Source: Rhodoluna limnophila
GTDB lineage: Bacteria; Actinomycetota; Actinomycetes; Actinomycetales; Microbacteriaceae
Length of the DNA stretch: 64,000 nt
Direction of reading: 5' to 3'
Assembly: GCF_005845365.1 (NCBI RefSeq)
Contig: NZ_CP040509.1
Span: 868,001-932,000 of the forward strand
In this document: positions 43,518 to 51,298 of the stretch, piece after piece
Position numbering within the stretch: position 1 is the first letter of the stretch
How the letters are laid out: every line of letters starts with the position of its first letter
Made by a program: the position numbers and the translations under genes
The notes under the pieces: generated by a model
Databases searched by the model: none
What the model saw: only the letters and a program-made list of their open reading frames with translations
Told to the model about the DNA's origin: nothing

Positions 43518-44630
43518 CTAAGCGCCGAGTTGTGTCTGCTTGCGCCAGCGAATGCCCGCAGCGATAAACCCGTCAAGATCTCCGTCGAAAACCGCGGAAG
43601 GGTTGTTGACTTCGTAGTCAGTGCGCAGGTCTTTGACCATTTGGTATGGCGCCAAAACGTATGACCGCATCTGCTCACCCCAACTTGCCTTGACATCACC
43701 GGCAATTTGCTTCTTTTTAGCTTCTTCTTCGCGTCGACGAATCTCGAGCAATCGAGACTGCAAAACGCGCATCGCAGCAGCTTTGTTTTGAATTTGGCTT
43801 TTTTCATTCTGGCAACTCACGACAGTTCCGGTTGGCAGGTGAGTGATGCGCACAGCTGAATCAGTCGTGTTAACCGATTGCCCGCCCGGTCCAGATGAAC
43901 GGAAAACATCGATGCGAATTTCATTCTCGGGAATCTCGATAGCTTCAGTTTGCTCAACCAAAGGAACAACTTCGACTGCAGCGAATGAGGTCTGGCGCTT
44001 GCCAGCAGCATTGAATGGACTCATTCGAACCAGTCGATGCGTGCCAGCCTCGACAGAAAGTGTTCCAAAAGCGAATGGTGCATCGATCTCAAAAGTTGCC
44101 GACTTGATACCAGCACCCTCCGCGTATGACGTGTCGAGAACTTGAACCGGCATTTTCTGTTTTTCTGCGTAGCGCAGGTACATGCGCATGAGCATCTCGG
44201 CAAAATCAGTGGCATCGTCACCGCCGGCACCTGACCGAATGGTCACCACGGCAGCTCTGGAATCGTATTCACCATTCAGCAAGGTTTGAACCTCGAGCTC
44301 TGAAACCAGCTTTTGCAACGACTCGAGTTCAGATTTGGCCTCTGATTGAACACTGGCATCCGCGGCATCATTGGCCAACTCAACTAAAACTTCAAGGTCA
44401 TCTAGACGCGATTGAACCGATTCGAGTTTGTTGATCATGTTTTGCTTGTGGGAAAGCGCACTGGTGACCCGCTGAGCATTGGCGGCATCGTCCCAAATGT
44501 TCGGGTCAGAGGCTTGTTCCTTCAGCTCCAGAACCTCGCGGGCCAGCTTCTCGACATCTACAACATGGCCGATGTCGGCAAAAGTTGCGCGTAAGTCGCG
44601 TATTTCTTGAGTGAGGTCCAGGTCTGCCAT
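43518..44630 (-). CDS. prfB: peptide chain release factor 2
   Basis: RF2 ends translation at UGA and UAA. The 370-residue protein has the GGQ motif in [18 protein letters not shown] near residue 247 and the stop-codon recognition region with the SPF motif ([14 protein letters not shown]) near 200. The reading frame is continuous from ATG 44630, so there is no programmed +1 frameshift near codon 25 as in E. coli. A candidate -10 (TAAACT) sits so close to the start that the 5' leader would be only a few bases. Confidence 0.97.
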   Translation of the reverse strand: MADLDLTQEIRDLRATFADIGHVVDVEKLAREVLELKEQASDPNIWDDAANAQRVTSALSHKQNMINKLESVQSRLDDLEVLVELANDAADASVQSEAKSELESLQKLVSELEVQTLLNGEYDSRAAVVTIRSGAGGDDATDFAEMLMRMYLRYAEKQKMPVQVLDTSYAEGAGIKSATFEIDAPFAFGTLSVEAGTHRLVRMSPFNAAGKRQTSFAAVEVVPLVEQTEAIEIPENEIRIDVFRSSGPGGQSVNTTDSAVRITHLPTGTVVSCQNEKSQIQNKAAAMRVLQSRLLEIRRREEEAKKKQIAGDVKASWGEQMRSYVLAPYQMVKDLRTDYEVNNPSAVFDGDLDGFIAAGIRWRKQTQLGA

Positions 44631-44639
44631 TTCTCCCCT

Positions 44640-44660
44640 AGTTTAGGCGAGGGGCATAAT
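44640..44660. promoter_or_regulatory. overlapping divergent -10 elements of prfB and the MFS gene
   Basis: The 36-base gap between the prfB and MFS starts holds TAAACT (minus, 44645-44640) and CATAAT (plus, 44655-44660). Both match the -10 pattern. For each gene, transcription starting seven bases on would begin at or within a few bases of the start codon, implying leaderless or nearly leaderless mRNAs. Confidence 0.45.
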
Positions 44661-44666
44661 TGAAAG

Positions 44667-45842
44667 GTGCCGGCCAAGAAGAACTTTCAGATTAGAGAGC
44701 TTGTTCTGCCGGTTTACCTACCGGCGATGCTGTTCTCAATCGGTGAAGCAGGTCTGATTCCGATTATTCCGGCGAGCGCGGAACGCCTGGGCGCCGACAT
44801 CCCTACGGCTGGCCTCATCGCAGGATTGGTCATGATGGGCACCCTTGCCGCAGACCTACCCGCTGCGAAATTTGTGAATCGAGTCGGCGAACGCAAATCG
44901 ATGATTTGGGCTTCAGCGGCGGCCGCACTGGGCATCCTGTTTGCGGTTTTTGCTGCGAATATCTTCATGATCGGCCTCGGAGTTTTCATCCTAGGCGGTT
45001 CTGCTGCGATTTTTGGTTTGGCTAGGCACGCCTACATCGCTGAAACTGTGCCAGCAAATCAACGAGCTCGAGCCCTATCGGTTTTGGGTGGAATGTTTCG
45101 AATTGGAACATTCATTGGCCCGCTCCTTGGCGCTTCAGTTATCGCCACCCTCGGTATCGAATTTGTTTACTGGAATGCCGTTATTTTTTGCGGTGCAGCC
45201 GGCATTGTGCTGCTATTCACCCACCCAGAGAAAATGCTCAACACTCCCCCAGACAATGGTGGAAGCGTTTGGAAGATTGCGAAGCTGCATCGACGCACCC
45301 TATTGACGCTGGGAACAGCATCGATGATCGTGGCAATGTCGCGCACCGCAAGATTTATCGGACTCCCACTTTGGGCTCTATTTATTGGACTTGATGCCGC
45401 TGAGACCTCTCTTTACATAGGCATCGCGGGGGCAATTGACTTCACCCTCTTTTATCTGGGTGGCCAAATTATGGATAAGTACGGCCGAAAAGCTGCCGCA
45501 ATTCCAACCCTGTTAGGCATGAGCCTTTGCCTAACGCTGGTTCCCTTTACCAGCGATGGCAGTGCTTTTCTAACCGTGGCAATCATGATGGCCTTGGCCA
45601 ATGGAGTTGGTAGCGGCCTTGTGATGGTTATAGGGGCAGACGCTTCGCCGGCAGTTGGACGCAATGAATTTTTAGCCGGCTACCGCTTTTTGATGGATGC
45701 AGGAGTGGCTGCAACCGCCCCCATAATGTCGCTAATCACCGTGATTGCCTCGCTATCGGGCGCCATGTTTTTCATGAGTGGACTAGCGGTAATCGGTGCG
45801 GTCTTTATGTATCGCTATCTACCTACTCACAAGCGCACCTAG
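44667..45842 (+). CDS. MFS transporter
   Basis: A 391-residue major facilitator superfamily protein with 12 hydrophobic segments. The motif A-like loop RVGERKSMIWAS lies after the second segment, near residue 73, and the repeat at DKYGRKAAAIPTLLG near 270 is the second-half equivalent. Substrate cannot be told; small drug-efflux-type MFS proteins are similar. The start is GTG 44667, with a -10 element seven bases upstream, suggesting a leaderless mRNA. It is divergent from prfB. Confidence 0.88.
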   Translation: MPAKKNFQIRELVLPVYLPAMLFSIGEAGLIPIIPASAERLGADIPTAGLIAGLVMMGTLAADLPAAKFVNRVGERKSMIWASAAAALGILFAVFAANIFMIGLGVFILGGSAAIFGLARHAYIAETVPANQRARALSVLGGMFRIGTFIGPLLGASVIATLGIEFVYWNAVIFCGAAGIVLLFTHPEKMLNTPPDNGGSVWKIAKLHRRTLLTLGTASMIVAMSRTARFIGLPLWALFIGLDAAETSLYIGIAGAIDFTLFYLGGQIMDKYGRKAAAIPTLLGMSLCLTLVPFTSDGSAFLTVAIMMALANGVGSGLVMVIGADASPAVGRNEFLAGYRFLMDAGVAATAPIMSLITVIASLSGAMFFMSGLAVIGAVFMYRYLPTHKRT

Positions 45843-45851
45843 CCCCCTCGG

Positions 45852-46238
45852 CTAGCCAGCCCGCGCTGATGCATGGCTGCAAACCATCAGATTCGATGGA
45901 GTTATTGAAATCGATATAGGCGCCTGCCACCGACCACAGACCTGAACCGTGACGGTTTTCCCGTCGCTGACCTCTATGTCGCTCAGCACCAAGTCCAAAC
46001 CGGCATCCTCTGGCAGTTGACCGAAGTAATTGTCTGCCGGAAGACCCTGCTGAGCCGACCAAATAGCCGCACCCTCGGCCAAGCTAGTCAGCCTCTTTTG
46101 AAAAATGATCAGCGATGTTGCCGTGACAATCACCAACAGCGTGGCCGTTGAAAACATCAGCAACCCAATAAACATCGGCGCCATCGACCCCCGCTCAGAT
46201 CGAACACCTTGCGGACGCAAGCTAAATCGGGGTCGCAT
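45852..46238 (-). CDS. Tad-cluster pilin-like/Rv3654c-like protein
   Basis: A 128-residue protein with the pattern of a secretion-type pseudopilin. The N-terminus is basic and carries SERGSMAPMFIGLLMFSTATLL near residue 16, a Glu-Arg-Gly-Ser processing-like site followed by a hydrophobic helix. I start it at ATG 46238, which overlaps the previous stop as TGATG. It is the last gene of the Tad cluster. Similar proteins at this place are called Rv3654c-like or TadG-like in actinobacteria. Cysteines in QVCGR and MVCSH could form a disulfide. Confidence 0.75.
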   Translation of the reverse strand: MRPRFSLRPQGVRSERGSMAPMFIGLLMFSTATLLVIVTATSLIIFQKRLTSLAEGAAIWSAQQGLPADNYFGQLPEDAGLDLVLSDIEVSDGKTVTVQVCGRWQAPISISITPSNLMVCSHASARAG

Positions 46239-46585
46239 CACGGCACCGGCAGGTATGAGGTAGCCGAGACGGCACCGATTTGCACCCTTAGTGCTGCAAT
46301 GCTGCCAGAGTCAGCGCAACTTCCATCGCAATCCAATACCCAACTCACCTTTGATCCAACCTGAAACTGAGTAGTTAGGTCGTCAACGGTTTCTTGGATT
46401 GGCAATCCATGCAGCAGGTGTGACCTGAGAGCGTGCCTAGATATCGATTCAGATGCAATCTGGTCATGCTGCCAAGCAAGCAGAGCGGTGCCAGAGGTCA
46501 GCAGGGTCAGCTGAAGCAGTAGGCCCAGGACAACAAACTCAATCAGGCTCGATCCTCGCTCATCATTCAGCCTCACGCTGAGCAT
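46238..46585 (-). CDS. TadE-family pilus protein
   Basis: A 115-residue minor-pilin-like protein. I start at ATG 46585 (MLSVRLNDERGSSLIEFVVLG), which has GAGG six bases ahead, rather than four codons further up. The ERGSSLIEF site and following hydrophobic helix (VVLGLLLQLTLLTSG) are the TadE signature. A disulfide-forming Cys pair (LDCDGSCAD) lies near residue 86. It overlaps the previous TadE-like gene by 23 bases and the following gene by one. Confidence 0.82.
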   Translation of the reverse strand: MLSVRLNDERGSSLIEFVVLGLLLQLTLLTSGTALLAWQHDQIASESISRHALRSHLLHGLPIQETVDDLTTQFQVGSKVSWVLDCDGSCADSGSIAALRVQIGAVSATSYLPVP

Positions 46586-46952
46586 GTGACACCTCATTCA
46601 GCTCCAGGCCGGGTGCTAAAAAACCCAACGTTGGAATCCTGATAGAGGCTTGGACTCTTTCAGTGCTAATTCCTTCAGAATCCAATCGACTGCAAAGAAC
46701 CGTGGTCGACCATTCCGGACCAAACGTGTGGGCAAGCAACTCCCGGCTGCGAGCGCACCCGGTGGCGGAGGTCTGATCAGCTAGTGCAGCGAAACGAGCC
46801 CCTTCAACAGCAGCATCCAGCAAAAGCGAACGACTAAAACCAGCGAGGAGCACGCTGATTACAGTTAGGCTGAGCAAAATCGCGGGTGCGGCGAGAAGAA
46901 CGAATTCCACCACCGATGAGCCACGCTCTGGATCTGCTTTAGAACGCGACAA
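46563..46952 (-). CDS. TadE-family pilus protein
   Basis: A 129-residue TadE-like protein. The site PERGSSVVEFVLL near residue 8 is followed by a hydrophobic helix (LAAPAILLSLTVISVLLAG). A Cys pair (SATGCARSRE and TVLCSRL) lies in the extracytoplasmic part. The start is TTG 46952, which overlaps the small pilin-like gene by 14 bases. Together with the next gene it forms the TadE/TadF pair of the cluster. Confidence 0.82.
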   Translation of the reverse strand: MSRSKADPERGSSVVEFVLLAAPAILLSLTVISVLLAGFSRSLLLDAAVEGARFAALADQTSATGCARSRELLAHTFGPEWSTTVLCSRLDSEGISTERVQASIRIPTLGFLAPGLELNEVSHAQREAE

Positions 46953-47091
46953 CTTTATTCATAGCCTGCTGGAACACGCCCTGCAGAGCTGGGCCGGCAA
47001 CAGTCCACATCAGCACAACCAACCCTGCGGTCATCAGCGTGATTAGGACCCAGCCGGGAACATCCCCGCGGTCATCGATTAGTTTCTTCAT
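46939..47091 (-). CDS. small Flp-pilin-like/DUF4244-like protein (50 residues)
   Basis: A 50-residue gene between tadC and the TadE genes. The start ATG at 47091 has a perfect AGGAGG seven bases upstream. It reads MKKLIDDRGDVPGWVLITLM, then TAGLVVLMWTVAGPALQG and QQAMNKVVAF. A short charged N-terminus with Asp-Arg-Gly, one hydrophobic helix and a short tail match the Flp/DUF4244 pilin subunits found at this location in actinobacteria. The Glu at +5 of true Flp pilins is not obvious. It is too short for many gene finders. Confidence 0.8.
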   Translation of the reverse strand: MKKLIDDRGDVPGWVLITLMTAGLVVLMWTVAGPALQGVFQQAMNKVVAF

Positions 47092-47101
47092 TTTTTTCCT
47101 C

Positions 47102-47755
47102 CTAGATGTAATTCAGATTGAGCAGTTGCAAACTTGGGTAAATCGCAAAGAGGACGGTGACCGGCAGGATCAAGAACACCAAGGGAATAAGCATCCGTGT
47201 TTCGTTTCGGCCAGCAAGTCGTGACAGCTGGTTGCGCATGTCACCGCGGCTGGCAGAGGCCTGCTCGGCCAAAACTGAGACCAGCGGTGTGCCCCGCTCA
47301 AAAGACCACAGCAATTTGTGACAAAACTCCTGAACCTGTCTCGAAGGTAGCCGCTGCGAAAGCGCGGTGATTTCGCGCTCGAGACTTGAGCCCTGATCCA
47401 GGCTCACCACAATCCGGTCCAGCTCCGCAGCCAAGATTCCGTTCATTCGCCCGCGCAAATGGGACATAGCAGCATAGAGCCCAGACCCGGAGAACACGGC
47501 TACCCAGAGCAAATCGATAAAATCCGGCAATTCCAGATTGACCCGATCGAGCCGCCGCTTGGCAATAACCTTCTGCCTCAGCCACATTGATAACTGGTCA
47601 AATTTGGTTGCAAAACTGCCATCTTTGGCCGAATCCAGCTGAGTACTAGATGGATTAATGCGTGCCATCAACCTGTTTCCACTCGCGGGTTTGAGCGCGA
47701 GGGCAGTCAAGTAAAAGGCTGCGCCCAGCAACCCTGAAGCAAACCAAATCACCAT
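47102..47755 (-). CDS. tadC: Tad pilus membrane protein TadC-like
   Basis: A 217-residue type II secretion F domain protein. I place the start at ATG 47755, which overlaps the tadB stop as TAATG; the frame itself is open far upstream inside tadB. Hydrophobic segments are at the N-terminus (VIWFASGLLGAAFYLTALAL), around residue 85 and at the C-terminus (LIPLVFLILPVTVLFAIYP). The RLPSRQVQEFCHKLLWSFERGTPLVSVLAEQA block is the T2SF hallmark (split here for length). It pairs with TadB as the pilus platform. Confidence 0.9.
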   Translation of the reverse strand: MVIWFASGLLGAAFYLTALALKPASGNRLMARINPSSTQLDSAKDGSFATKFDQLSMWLRQKVIAKRRLDRVNLELPDFIDLLWVAVFSGSGLYAAMSHLRGRMNGILAAELDRIVVSLDQGSSLEREITALSQRLPSRQVQEFCHKLLWSFERGTPLVSVLAEQASASRGDMRNQLSRLAGRNETRMLIPLVFLILPVTVLFAIYPSLQLLNLNYI

Positions 47756-48513
47756 TAGCCAAACACCCTCGGTTGCTGCGGTAGTACTGCCATGACGTGA
47801 ATGAGCCGATAGGCACCGAGCGAGACTATGAAGCCAACGAGCAATACCGCCGAGCCGTTCGACGTGTTGTAAATCGCTGCGTTTTCGGGCCTGCTCGACA
47901 ACAGAGCGACAATTATCCACGGAGCAGCGACAGCCAACTTGGCCGTGCCGGCAACCCAACTTTGTTTGGATTCAAGCTGCCCTATCAGCAGTAGATCTTC
48001 TCTCAATTGCTTGGACTGGGCTTTTAGAGCCGGCGCCAGCCCCTCGCCGCCGTTCAAACTAGATAGGCGAAGTAATTCGATGAGTCGGTCGGAGTGGGCC
48101 TCGCCGAATTGAGACTTTAGCCAATCGAGAGAATCTAAATTTGACCAACCTGAATCGAGCCTCCGATTGAAACCGGCAAAAGCCTGTCGAAACCTCATGG
48201 GGCCGCGTTGGGCGAGGGCATCAAATGCTTCTGGGATGGAGATTCCTGCCGAGACCGCCGAGGACATCGAGTCAACTACCTCAGGCCACGCCTTTATGAG
48301 CTCCGACCTTCGGTTTTTGGCAATAAGCGCAAGCGCCTCAAACCCCAAACCAACTAAACCCAAGGTTGCAAAAACCGCAAGAGCTGCCACTTTCGATGCC
48401 AAGAACATCGCGTAGCCCACGAAACCTGACAGCAAAATCAAGCCCGATAAGAAGCCTGAAACACCAACGCGATGCAAACCTGCGCCCTCGAGAGTCGATC
48501 TAAGCCAACGCAT
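47755..48513 (-). CDS. tadB: Tad pilus membrane protein TadB-like
   Basis: A 252-residue type II secretion F domain protein, the other half of the Tad inner-membrane platform. Segments near residues 18-60 are two hydrophobic helices. The T2SF core has AWPEVVDSMSSAVSAGISIPEAF near 77, and C-terminal helices are near 190-240. The start overlaps the tadA stop by 14 bases. Length is short because the long N-terminal part of some TadB proteins is absent. Confidence 0.9.
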   Translation of the reverse strand: MRWLRSTLEGAGLHRVGVSGFLSGLILLSGFVGYAMFLASKVAALAVFATLGLVGLGFEALALIAKNRRSELIKAWPEVVDSMSSAVSAGISIPEAFDALAQRGPMRFRQAFAGFNRRLDSGWSNLDSLDWLKSQFGEAHSDRLIELLRLSSLNGGEGLAPALKAQSKQLREDLLLIGQLESKQSWVAGTAKLAVAAPWIIVALLSSRPENAAIYNTSNGSAVLLVGFIVSLGAYRLIHVMAVLPQQPRVFG

Positions 48514-49603
48514 CTGTTGCTTCTATCTTTGAAACTTTAATGTCTCCGGAAACCCATTCCACGCGAGAGATCTCCCGCACGCTTCTAGCGCCACTGGAAG
48601 CCAGCTCACAGTGCACCACCAACTGAATGCAGTTGGCTACTGTCGGATCAACAAAGCTACTGGTGATGTTCTGGCCGGCCAGGAGAGGCAGCGTACACAG
48701 CTTGGAAATCGCCTCAGCGGCTGAATTGGCATGAATGGTGCATAGGCCCGGTAGCCCAGAATTTAGGGCAATCAGAAGGTCAAGGCTCTCGGCCTCGCGG
48801 ACCTCTCCGACCACCAAACGGGTTGGCCGCATTCTGAGTGACTCTTTGACAAGCCGCCTAAGGGATACCTCACCGACGCCTTCAAGGTTTGACTGACGAG
48901 TCTGCATAGCCACCCAATCGGCACCCTGAATTCGAATTTCAAAAGTCTCCTCGACCGAGATAATGCGTTCGCTAACAGGAAGTTCGGCTAGCAGGGCGCA
49001 GAGCATGGTGGTCTTCCCAGATTGAGTGGCCCCAGACACCAAAATGTTTTGACCTACTCGAACCGCCTGGGATAGAAAGTGCGCCTGATTCTCGCTTATG
49101 GCACCTCGGACAACCAGGTCGGCGAGCGAGATAATCCGCTTGGGAAACTTACGGATATTTAGCGACCAATGCTGCCTTGTGATGTCTGGGATAACTACGT
49201 GCAGGCGTGATCCATCCGGGAGCGACGCATCAACGAATGGTGATGACCGGTCCAGCCTTCGGCCAGTTGAGCGCAGCATTCTCTCTATGACGTTCCTGAG
49301 TTGGTCATCGGTGAATTCAACCGAGTACTTCTCAGGCCTGCCACCCCTTGCGCAATGGATCTCTCCCGGTCGGTTAATCCAAACCTCTTCAATCCCATCG
49401 TCTGACAGGAAATCCTGCAGAAAACCGAACCCAAAAAGTTCATTGCTAGCTCGGGTGGCTAACCATGATTCTTGACTAACTAAGGCTGGATCGGCCTCAA
49501 TTAGTTCATCCAGCGCTAATTCGAGCGCTTGATCCGCGGGAAGACTGTTTTCGTGCGCAAGCAATCGGGCTTTTGACCCGATTTTCTCAACGATTGAGCT
49601 CAC
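48500..49603 (-). CDS. tadA: Tad pilus assembly ATPase TadA/CpaF
   Basis: The 367-residue secretion ATPase drives Tad/Flp pilus assembly. Walker A is VSGATQSGKTTMLCAL near residue 197. The Asp/Glu box RIISVEETFEIRI and Walker B region RLVVGEVREAESLDLLIAL follow. The late HANSAAEAISKL (His box) is present. The start is GTG 49603 with GGAGT just ahead. It is first in the operon tadA-tadB-tadC-pilin-tadE-tadE-like. The TadZ/CpaE and peptidase genes are not in this window. Confidence 0.95.
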   Translation of the reverse strand: MSSIVEKIGSKARLLAHENSLPADQALELALDELIEADPALVSQESWLATRASNELFGFGFLQDFLSDDGIEEVWINRPGEIHCARGGRPEKYSVEFTDDQLRNVIERMLRSTGRRLDRSSPFVDASLPDGSRLHVVIPDITRQHWSLNIRKFPKRIISLADLVVRGAISENQAHFLSQAVRVGQNILVSGATQSGKTTMLCALLAELPVSERIISVEETFEIRIQGADWVAMQTRQSNLEGVGEVSLRRLVKESLRMRPTRLVVGEVREAESLDLLIALNSGLPGLCTIHANSAAEAISKLCTLPLLAGQNITSSFVDPTVANCIQLVVHCELASSGARSVREISRVEWVSGDIKVSKIEATDALA

Positions 49604-49628
49604 TTTTACTCCGATTTTGGATGGCTGC

Positions 49629-49642
49629 TCAATATTTATTGA
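49629..49642. repeat. perfect palindrome upstream of tadA
   Basis: TCAATA-TT-TATTGA is a perfect inverted repeat 26 bases before the tadA start codon, between the divergent tadA and tRNA-Leu genes. It could be a regulator site. Confidence 0.4.
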
Positions 49643-49700
49643 CTTTTTTTGCGATTACCGAAGTTATCCACAGAGACTATCCCTTATGCTTATAAGGCAT

Positions 49701-49785
49701 GCGGGAGTGGCGAAATTGGCAGACGCACTGGATTTAGGTTCCAGCGCCGCGAGGCGTGTGGGTTCAAGTCCCACCTTCCGCACCA
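49701..49785 (+). tRNA. tRNA-Leu (anticodon UAG)
   Basis: The acceptor arms GCGGGAG and CTTCCGC pair, and the 3' CCA is encoded. The anticodon arm CTGGA-TTTAGGT-TCCAG gives UAG, reading CUN leucine codons. A long variable arm (GCGCCGCGAGGCGT) confirms a type II tRNA such as Leu. The T arm GGGTTCAAGTCCC is regular. A terminator follows. Confidence 0.96.
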
Positions 49786-49793
49786 GCTAGAAC

Positions 49794-49826
49794 AGCCGGA
49801 CAAGTTTTTACTTAGTCCGGCTTTTT
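49794..49826 (+). terminator. terminator after tRNA-Leu
   Basis: AGCCGGAC (49794-49801) pairs with GTCCGGCT (49815-49822), followed by a T-run on the plus strand, nine bases past the tRNA end. Confidence 0.9.
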
Positions 49827-49852
49827 CTTTTAACTGGTTTGGCTTCTGCTTT

Positions 49853-51280
49853 TTAGCGGCTATGGATTTTATTGGCGCGGACGTAATCGGCTATCAATAG
49901 GGCAAATGCCACCGTGTGAACAATTACCACTAGCCAGACAACCCATTCGAGCCTTGCCCAATCAGCTGGCATCCTCACCCACTCAATACCCAGCGAAGCC
50001 GGGTCGGCTGCCCTCGGACTGACCAATGCGGCAATTGGGGAAACCAAACCGTGCCCGGCTGACGCCGAAGCCTGAACCTGCGCGTTGTACACCTGCAGGT
50101 TTGCGGCCAGGATGGCGTGAAGATTCACAGTGTTAGCCGCAGCCAGTGCCACAAGTATGAGTCGACGCCCAAGTTTTACTGCCCAAACAAGCGCTAGGAC
50201 TGCAAATGCCTGTGCCAGATACCGCTCATGCACCCGCGTCGGCAGCATAAAGAAACCAAAAAGGAGAAGCGCGAATGCCGTCAGCACTTGCTCGGGGTTA
50301 TGCCTTTTTATCAGCATCCAAAAAATACCCGCAGCCAAGAGCAGAAACAGAACGGACCCCCAGATACCGGCTGGAACGCCGAAAATCGGCAAATTATCCA
50401 TGCGCCAATAAACTGTGCCGGTATCAATCTGCTGCGCCAACGAAGGTGAACCAATTAGAGCCCATGGGTTGTAGGCATTTGCGGTAAGAACTGGAAACAG
50501 GCCGGCGGTTGCAAAGTACTGATACAGCAGCCCAAGCAGGTCGCCAAGGATAGGAACGTCCCTAAGTCCACTGTTGACGTAGGACTCCATCGACCAAGGA
50601 ACAGCAATCAGGGTGAACGTTAGCAAACCGGCACCGATTGTCGATGCGAATCTTCTAGCCCTCAGTTCACGATGAACAACCTGCCCAATCAGAACCGGCA
50701 GCAGGATCAGCACCACCAGCGCACCCTGCGGCTTGGTGAGGACAGCGAGGACCAAAAACACGGATGAAAGTTCGGGTTTTTTATCGATAACAAATATGAC
50801 GGCCAGCAGCATAGGCAAGGCGGCTAGCGAATCAACTTGACCCCAAATCGCTGAGACGTACCAAGTGACTGGAACAAATAGATAAAGCCCAGCCGCGATC
50901 AGGCCAATTTTGGAGCCAAACCATTTACGTCCAGCAAAAGCCAGCGCTCCGGCTACTCCGAGGTCGGCAAATATAGATGGCAACTTCAGGAGAGTCCAGG
51001 TGTTGGCCGCCCCCAAGACCTCGCCATAGGGCCGAATTTCCCTACCGAGCCACAAAAGCCCCTGCAAAACGTCGGCAAAAACCGGCGGGTAATTCATGGC
51101 CGGCAGGTAGGTATAAGCGTCATAACCCCACTGGTCTATTTCAATCATCCAGTCGACGAACGTGGCAAGGTCCCACGCGAAACCTTGATTTAGAAATACG
51201 CCAAAAGCCAGATACCAGCGCAAAATCAAACCGGCGGACATCAGCCCAGTAAGAATGAGCCAAAATCTGCGAATCGACAT
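49853..51280 (-). CDS. GT-C-type membrane glycosyltransferase (Gpi18-like mannosyltransferase family)
   Basis: A 475-residue protein with about ten or more hydrophobic segments. An N-terminal catalytic-like loop contains FAWDLATFVDWMIEIDQWGYDAY (about residues 35-55, cited in part) and NYPPVFADVLQGLLW, where GT-C enzymes keep acidic residues. It resembles the Gpi18-like and GT87 mannosyltransferases of actinobacteria, which use polyprenol-phosphate sugars. The donor and acceptor are unknown. It follows the beta-galactosidase gene by 18 bases, so it is probably cotranscribed with the galactoside operon, though a functional link is not evident. Confidence 0.75.
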   Translation of the reverse strand: MSIRRFWLILTGLMSAGLILRWYLAFGVFLNQGFAWDLATFVDWMIEIDQWGYDAYTYLPAMNYPPVFADVLQGLLWLGREIRPYGEVLGAANTWTLLKLPSIFADLGVAGALAFAGRKWFGSKIGLIAAGLYLFVPVTWYVSAIWGQVDSLAALPMLLAVIFVIDKKPELSSVFLVLAVLTKPQGALVVLILLPVLIGQVVHRELRARRFASTIGAGLLTFTLIAVPWSMESYVNSGLRDVPILGDLLGLLYQYFATAGLFPVLTANAYNPWALIGSPSLAQQIDTGTVYWRMDNLPIFGVPAGIWGSVLFLLLAAGIFWMLIKRHNPEQVLTAFALLLFGFFMLPTRVHERYLAQAFAVLALVWAVKLGRRLILVALAAANTVNLHAILAANLQVYNAQVQASASAGHGLVSPIAALVSPRAADPASLGIEWVRMPADWARLEWVVWLVVIVHTVAFALLIADYVRANKIHSR

Positions 51281-51298
51281 TTTGACTCCTAAACCAAC

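Noticed and set aside
44540-44630. Programmed frameshift in prfB
   Set aside because: The reading frame is continuous and contains no in-frame TGA near codon 25.
45823-46062. 79-codon minus-strand frame over the Tad-cluster tail
   Set aside because: It lies in another frame of the pilin-like gene, has no domain match and no ribosome-binding site.
47756-47959. 68-codon N-terminal extension of tadC
   Set aside because: It reads through tadB out of frame; the ATG at 47755 overlapping the tadB stop fits the family.
49664-49672. Replication origin signalled by the DnaA box
   Set aside because: A single box with no AT-rich unwinding element and no dnaA/dnaN genes nearby.
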